From DATARH01 sp963705325 (GTDB taxonomy: Bacteria > Pseudomonadota > Alphaproteobacteria > ATCC43930 > CGMCC-115725), in contig OY970069.1 of the NCBI GenBank assembly GCA_963705325.1, forward strand, positions 992,001 to 1,056,000: a DNA stretch of 64,000 nucleotides, read 5' to 3'. The notes under the pieces are model-generated. The model was given only the letters and a program-made list of their open reading frames with translations. It searched no databases and was not told where the DNA came from. Both the position numbers and the translations under genes were made by a program. Positions 60,336-64,000 of the stretch are shown here, in pieces (the first letter of the stretch is position 1; each line of letters opens with the position of its first letter).

Positions 60336-60641
60336 TTATGCGGCTTCCTGCACCTCTCCGCAATCCATGGTAACCGCAATCTGGAAATACTTGATCTGCG
60401 GGTCCATGCCGTAGCGCTCGCGGATGCCGGCGAGCCACGGGCCGGAATAGAACGCCTCGGCGGCGGCGCGGGTTTTCCAAAGATAGACGCCACCGGCCCA
60501 GCCGTCCTCGGCATAGATGAACTGCTTGCGGATAAGCCCCGGCACGCCGCGGAAGCCCTCGGCGATCTTGCGGAAATGCGCGGCGCAAGCGACGAGGTCG
60601 ATGCTCGGCGGCAGGCGGTATTGGACGATCGCGGTGATCAT
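60336..60641 (-). CDS. YdhR-like monooxygenase with island-supplied C-terminus
   Basis: 101 residues: MITAIVQYRLPPSIDLVACA, AHFRKIAEGFRGVPGLIRKQ, FIYAEDGWAGGVYLWKTRAA form a ferredoxin-like ABM (antibiotic monooxygenase/YdhR) domain. The end, IKYFQIAVTMDCGEVQEAA, differs from the family pattern, which continues YFETPxxVDN; a matching end is found displaced at 48144-48230. The element apparently integrated at the IKYF codons and gave the gene a new stop and tail. The protein keeps near-normal length, so it may still fold. Confidence 0.75.
   Translation of the reverse strand: MITAIVQYRLPPSIDLVACAAHFRKIAEGFRGVPGLIRKQFIYAEDGWAGGVYLWKTRAAAEAFYSGPWLAGIRERYGMDPQIKYFQIAVTMDCGEVQEAA
60380..60399 (+). 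repeat. Candidate right attachment site (attR)
   Basis: The right copy of the 20-bp direct repeat (see 48203-48222), with core GAAATACTTGATC at 60384-60396. It lies in the 3' part of the YdhR-like gene, 159 bases from the integrase start. Confidence 0.7.
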
Positions 60642-60783
60642 GGCGATGGTCTCCCGTTGAGTTGGGCAATGATCACATCATCGTTCTTGGATGCCAAGTG
60701 GGCCTGCGGCGCGCCGAGGTTGCGCAGCGCTTCGCCCCCGCGCATCAATTCGGCTAGGATGCGAATTGAACAGGGAGGCACGC

Positions 60784-61116
60784 ATGCGGCGCTGGGGGAT
60801 TTACATCGTTGTATCGGGGATTGTCGGGCTGCTGACGGCCGCCGGCGCGCCGGCGCAGACACCGGTCACGCAGCCGGCCTCCGAAGGCCACCCACACAAA
60901 TGGCAGACGATCGACAAAAGCATGTTCGATCTCGTCGCCGACGGCTACAAGCTCGTCACCGTCGCCTACGACTCCTCGCAGACGGTGGCCGGTGCCGAGC
61001 CCGACGTCCATTACTTCCTGGAAAAGGGCAGCATCGTCGCGCGCTGCGACTTCCGCAAACGCGACACGACGTCGTTCTACTGGTGCTACCAGCTCGCCAA
61101 GGCCAGCGGGCAGTAG
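60784..61116 (+). CDS. Small secreted protein of unknown function
   Basis: 110 residues. Signal peptide MRRWGIYIVVSGIVGLLTAA, then GAPAQ cleavage region. The mature part is PHKWQTIDKSMFDLVADGYK, LVTVAYDSSQTVAGAEPDVH, YFLEKGSIVARCDFRKRDTT and SFYWCYQL. The two cysteines may pair. Similar short exported proteins occur in alphaproteobacteria without assigned role. GGGAGGCACGC directly precedes the ATG, fixing the start. Confidence 0.7.
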   Translation: MRRWGIYIVVSGIVGLLTAAGAPAQTPVTQPASEGHPHKWQTIDKSMFDLVADGYKLVTVAYDSSQTVAGAEPDVHYFLEKGSIVARCDFRKRDTTSFYWCYQLAKASGQ

Positions 61117-61120
61117 CTCC

Positions 61121-62041
61121 TCACTCCATCGGCAGCCCGGCATGGGTATTGCGCGAGTCGAGCGAGGTAAATCCGCTCTGCAGCGACGGCATCGCCACGT
61201 CGGCGATTAGCTGCGGGGTCCAGCCGCCGTTGTGATGGACCATCCGCACCGGCCGCATGTGGGAATAAAGCGACAGCTCGGCCGCCCGCTGGTGGAAAAC
61301 TTGGCCGTTGACGTAGCTCGCCTGTTCCGAGGCGAGGAACACGCACAAGGGCGCGATCGCATCGGCGCGGCTGCGGCGCAGGCGCTCCTCACGAGCCGCG
61401 GCGGCAGCAGGGTCCTTCGGGGTCGGCACCGAGCGGGTCATGCGCGTGTCGGCCGACGGGGCAATGACGTTGGCGGTGATGCCCTTCGCTTGATTCTCCA
61501 TCGCGATGATCCGAGCCATCGCGACCACCCCCAGCTTGGCCGAGCCGTAATTCACCTGGCCGATATTGCCGAGCAGGCCCGAGGTGGACGACACCAGGAT
61601 CATCCGGCCGTAATTCTGTTCCCGGAACAGGTTGATGGCGGCGCGGTTGATGTTGAAATGCCCGGTCAGGTGGACATCGATGACCGCCTGCCAATCCTCA
61701 GGAAACATGTTGTGAAACATCTTGTCTCTGAGGATGCCGGCAGCGTTGAAGATGATGTGCAGGCCGCCCAATTCGTCGCGGCACTGCTGCACCATCTTGA
61801 GGCAATCGTCGAACTTGGCGACGGAGCCGAAATTGGCGACGGCCTCGCCGCCCGCGGCCTTGATCTCGTCGGCCATCGCCTGAGCCGGAGCCTCGCCGCC
61901 GCCCTCGCCGGCGCCGCCGACCCCGGGATCGACGATCATGATCTTGGCGCCTTCTTTCGCCATCAGCTTGGCGACCTCGGCGCCAACCCCGCGCGCCGCG
62001 CCAGTGCAGATCGCTACCTTGCCTTCGAGCATCCCCGCCAT
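61121..62041 (-). CDS. Short-chain dehydrogenase/reductase (SDR)
   Basis: 306 residues. The NAD(P) motif is GKVAICTGAARGVGAEVAKL, the catalytic tetrad includes ILVSSTSGLLGN (Ser), VNYGSAKLGVVAM (Tyr/Lys) and NAAGI-type IIFNAAGILRDK. The length and the C-terminal 60-residue extension (GQVFHQRAAELSLYSHMRPV) match the multifunctional-enzyme/hydroxyacyl-CoA type SDRs used in CoA-ester oxidation. Cytoplasmic. Its 3' end is convergent with the small secreted protein gene. Confidence 0.87.
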   Translation of the reverse strand: MAGMLEGKVAICTGAARGVGAEVAKLMAKEGAKIMIVDPGVGGAGEGGGEAPAQAMADEIKAAGGEAVANFGSVAKFDDCLKMVQQCRDELGGLHIIFNAAGILRDKMFHNMFPEDWQAVIDVHLTGHFNINRAAINLFREQNYGRMILVSSTSGLLGNIGQVNYGSAKLGVVAMARIIAMENQAKGITANVIAPSADTRMTRSVPTPKDPAAAAAREERLRRSRADAIAPLCVFLASEQASYVNGQVFHQRAAELSLYSHMRPVRMVHHNGGWTPQLIADVAMPSLQSGFTSLDSRNTHAGLPME

Positions 62042-62103
62042 CTTCCAGGCTCCTCCCGAGTTCGTCGGCGGTCAGTTGACCCGGCCCCCGCCGCTCTTGT
62101 CAA

Positions 62104-62754
62104 TCAGCGCGCCGCGAGGACCAGCCGCCGCACCTCGTGCAGGTCGGTCGCGACAAGCGTGCACAGACCGCGAATTTCCGCCGTCGGCTCGAGCAGGTCT
62201 GGCACCATCACCGTCATCATCCCGGCCGCCGATGCGGAACGGACGCCGTTATGCGAATCCTCCAGCGCGAGGCACAGGCTGGGGGCCACGCCGAGCCGCT
62301 CAGCCGCCTTGAGGTATGGGTCAGGCGCGGGCTTGCCGGAAGTATAATCCCCGGCCCCGATGACCGCATGGAATCGGTCGGCGAGATCGTGCGCCGAAAG
62401 ATGGTGCTGTACGGTTCGATGCGACGACGAAGTTGCAATCCCCCGCGGCAGGCGCAGTGCGTCAAGCGCATCGAGCAGCTCAACAACGCCCGGCTTGAGC
62501 GGCAAGTGGGTATCCGCCATCCGCCAAAAATGAGTCAGCCAGGCGGCTTCGAACTCGTCGACTGGAAAGCTCTCGCCGAAATGATCGCGCAACAGCGCGC
62601 GGCTCTGCGGCCAGGGCAGTCCGATCAGGCGAAAGATGATGCCCGAACTGATGTCGTGCCCGCCTTCCGCGGCCGCCGCGGCGGCCGCCTCCTGGTACAG
62701 CGTCTCGGTGTCGAACAGCAGACCGTCCATGTCGAAGACGATGGCGGCCGGCAT
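62104..62754 (-). CDS. HAD superfamily phosphatase (beta-phosphoglucomutase-like)
   Basis: 216 residues from ATG 62754. Motif I is IVFDMDGLLFDTE (nucleophile and acid Asp), motif II GIATSSSHRTVQ (Ser), Lys motif YTSGKPAPDPYLKAAE, and motif IV ALEDSHNGVRSASAAGMMTV. The cap helices are of the phosphoglycolate phosphatase/beta-PGM type. Substrate not readable. A longer frame to 63060 reflects the frameshifted neighbour, not this gene. Confidence 0.88.
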   Translation of the reverse strand: MPAAIVFDMDGLLFDTETLYQEAAAAAAAEGGHDISSGIIFRLIGLPWPQSRALLRDHFGESFPVDEFEAAWLTHFWRMADTHLPLKPGVVELLDALDALRLPRGIATSSSHRTVQHHLSAHDLADRFHAVIGAGDYTSGKPAPDPYLKAAERLGVAPSLCLALEDSHNGVRSASAAGMMTVMVPDLLEPTAEIRGLCTLVATDLHEVRRLVLAAR

Positions 62755-62765
62755 GCGCGGGAGGA

Positions 62766-64000
62766 TCACCCCCGTGCCATCGCCGCGGCGCGCAGGTCGA
62801 AGCTCATGTCGGCCGCTTCTTGCGGGGTGACGCCGCGCCCGGCGGCCAGCAGGCGACGGGCGAAGGCGTGGTCGGCGGGCTTGTTGATCAACTCGATACC
62901 GAGCAACTTGTCGCCGGCATAACAAAAGGCCGAATACTCGCCGCTTCTCGTAATCGCCGCGCAGTACCACCTGCTGGAACCCGGTGGTGAGTCCGGCGAT
63001 CTGCAAACGCAGCGCCCCCTGCTCGCTCCAGAACCACGGCAAGCGCCGTGTAGGGACCACCTTTTCCCATCAACCGGTCGGCGACGCAGCGCGCATGGTC
63101 GGTCGCGTTCTGCACCGCCTCCAAACGCACCGGGTTCTTCAGCGAATGGCGCGACGGGAACGCGGCGCAATCGCCGATCGCCGAGATATTGGGGTCGGCG
63201 GTCAGCAGAAGCTCGTTAACGATGACGCCGTTCTCGACGGCGAGGCCGGCGGCGGCGGCGAGCTCTTCGTTCGGCACGACGCCGATGCTGATGATGACGA
63301 GGTCGGCGGGCAGACTGCGCCCATCTTGAAGCACGACATGTGTGACGCGGCCGCCATCGCCGCCCAGCCGCTCAACGCGCGCGCCAAAGCTGAACTCGAC
63401 CCCAGCGGCGCGGTGCGCGTCGGCGAAATAGGCCGAGGTGTCGGGGCAAACGACGCGGGCCATCACCCGATCGACCAGCTCGACGATGTGTACGGGCTTG
63501 CCCTTGCCGCGGGCGATCGCGGCGAATTCGAGGCCGATGAAGCCGGCGCCGATGACAACGCAGTGCTGGGCCGCGGCGAGACGCTGCCTCAAATCCTCGG
63601 TCTCGGCGAGGGTGCGCAGATAGCAACGCCGTCCAATTCGATGCCCGGCAGCGGCGGCACGCGGTTGCGCGCGCCGGTGGCGAGGACGAGATGGTCGTAA
63701 TCGATCCGCGCCTTGGTGGTGAGGACGACCGCCTTGCCGGCGCGGTCGATCTCGGCGACGGCGCGGCCGGTGACCAGCTCGATGCGATGCTCGTGATAGA
63801 ACGCCTCGGGCCGCATCAGCAAGAGGTCGAGGCCGATCTTGCCGTCGAGATAATCCTTGGAGAGCGGCGGGCGCTGATAGGGCAGATCCGGCTCGTCGCC
63901 GATCAGCGTGACGCGGCCCTCGTAGCCGTGCTGGCGCAGCGAGGCGGCGAGCTGGAAGCCGGCATGCCCGGCGCCGACGATGACGACCCCTGGGGCAACA
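62766..64000 (-). pseudogene. Ferredoxin-reductase-type FAD/NAD(P) oxidoreductase, frameshifted and cut by the window
   Basis: Pieces in order are VVIVGAGHAGFQLAASLRQ (FAD motif), LLMRPEAFYHEHRIELVTG, DHLVLATGARNRVPPLPGIE; after a deletion near 63625, AAAQHCVVIGAGFIGLEFAA (NAD motif), ADPNISAIGDCAAFPSR; after insertions near 63043 and 62945, PWFWSEQGALRLQIAGLTTG, FQQVVLRGDYE and SGEYSAFCYAGDKLLGIELI. This is the rhodocoxin/putidaredoxin reductase family, which transfers electrons from NADH to a ferredoxin for oxygenases. It could serve the Rieske dioxygenase, but it lies 55 kb away. The first few codons fall outside the window. Confidence 0.8.

Larger units (their letters stand above)
48207..60396. 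mobile_element. Integrated genomic island (satellite-like), about 12.2 kb
   Basis: Bounded by direct repeats containing GAAATACTTGATC that sit in a split YdhR-like gene. It carries a tyrosine integrase at the right end, an AlpA-like HTH gene, a primase-like gene and a DUF3631 ATPase gene in one overlapping cluster, cargo genes of unknown function, and two insertion sequences. Genes in the left half (50.2-51.8 kb) are richer in A/T than the surrounding chromosome. No capsid, terminase or conjugation genes are present, so it resembles a phage satellite or integrative plasmid-like element rather than a full prophage. Confidence 0.75.

Noticed and set aside
1..64000. CRISPR arrays, rRNA or tRNA genes
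   Set aside because: No regularly spaced repeat-spacer pattern, and no cloverleaf or rRNA signature was recognised on either strand.

Overview
The window is high-GC, densely packed DNA that looks like an alphaproteobacterial chromosome, of Rhodospirillales or Hyphomicrobiales type. This rests on the split glycine dehydrogenase (gcvPA/gcvPB) behind a tandem glycine riboswitch, LPS heptose genes, and short intergenic palindromic repeats such as GTCATTGCGAG...CTCGCAATGAC. I see no rRNA, tRNA or CRISPR array. The species cannot be named from the sequence.

Layout. 1-10.8 kb is a catabolic block: a fumarylacetoacetate hydrolase-family protein, a DUF35/thiolase pair, an amidohydrolase, an LLM flavin oxidoreductase, a Rieske dioxygenase alpha/beta pair with a tiny third gene, and an acyl-CoA ligase. 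10.9-22 kb holds an ABC exporter, a glutamine synthetase-like enzyme with an N-formylglutamate amidohydrolase, an SGNH esterase, hldD/hldE for LPS heptose, an FkbM methyltransferase, a metal-type binding protein and a 1-Cys peroxiredoxin. 22.2-26.9 kb is the glycine cleavage operon gcvT-gcvH-gcvPA-gcvPB under a glycine riboswitch; gcvH is frameshifted. 27-38.5 kb is housekeeping and metabolic: a CDGSH protein, a homoserine kinase-like protein, RNase HI, a flavoprotein/2Fe-2S pair, Kup, RraA-like, VOC, deacetylase, NlpC/P60 and thioesterase genes. 38.5-43.7 kb is an acyl-transfer locus for an envelope polymer (two SGNH proteins, an MBOAT, a small membrane protein) followed by an acyl-CoA dehydrogenase. 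Four of these genes are broken by single-base indels. 43.8-48.1 kb carries a universal stress protein, an orphan kdpFA pair, an OmpA lipoprotein and a polysaccharide export lipoprotein.

48.2-60.4 kb is a 12.2-kb integrated element. A tyrosine integrase lies at its right end. The element also carries an AlpA-like HTH protein, a primase-like protein, a DUF3631 helicase-like ATPase, cargo of unknown function, and two insertion sequences. It appears to have integrated into the 3' end of a YdhR-like monooxygenase gene: the right junction carries the gene with a replaced C-terminus, and the left junction carries the displaced original C-terminus. Both lie on a shared 20-bp direct repeat. One insertion sequence split a DUF5681 gene and left a clear 4-bp duplication.

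60.3-64 kb returns to chromosomal genes: a small secreted protein, a short-chain dehydrogenase, a HAD phosphatase and a frameshifted ferredoxin-reductase-type flavoprotein running off the window. The indels in gcvH, in the 40.2-43.4 kb block and in the flavoprotein are mostly one-base insertions without nonsense mutations. Residual sequencing error is therefore more likely than gene decay.
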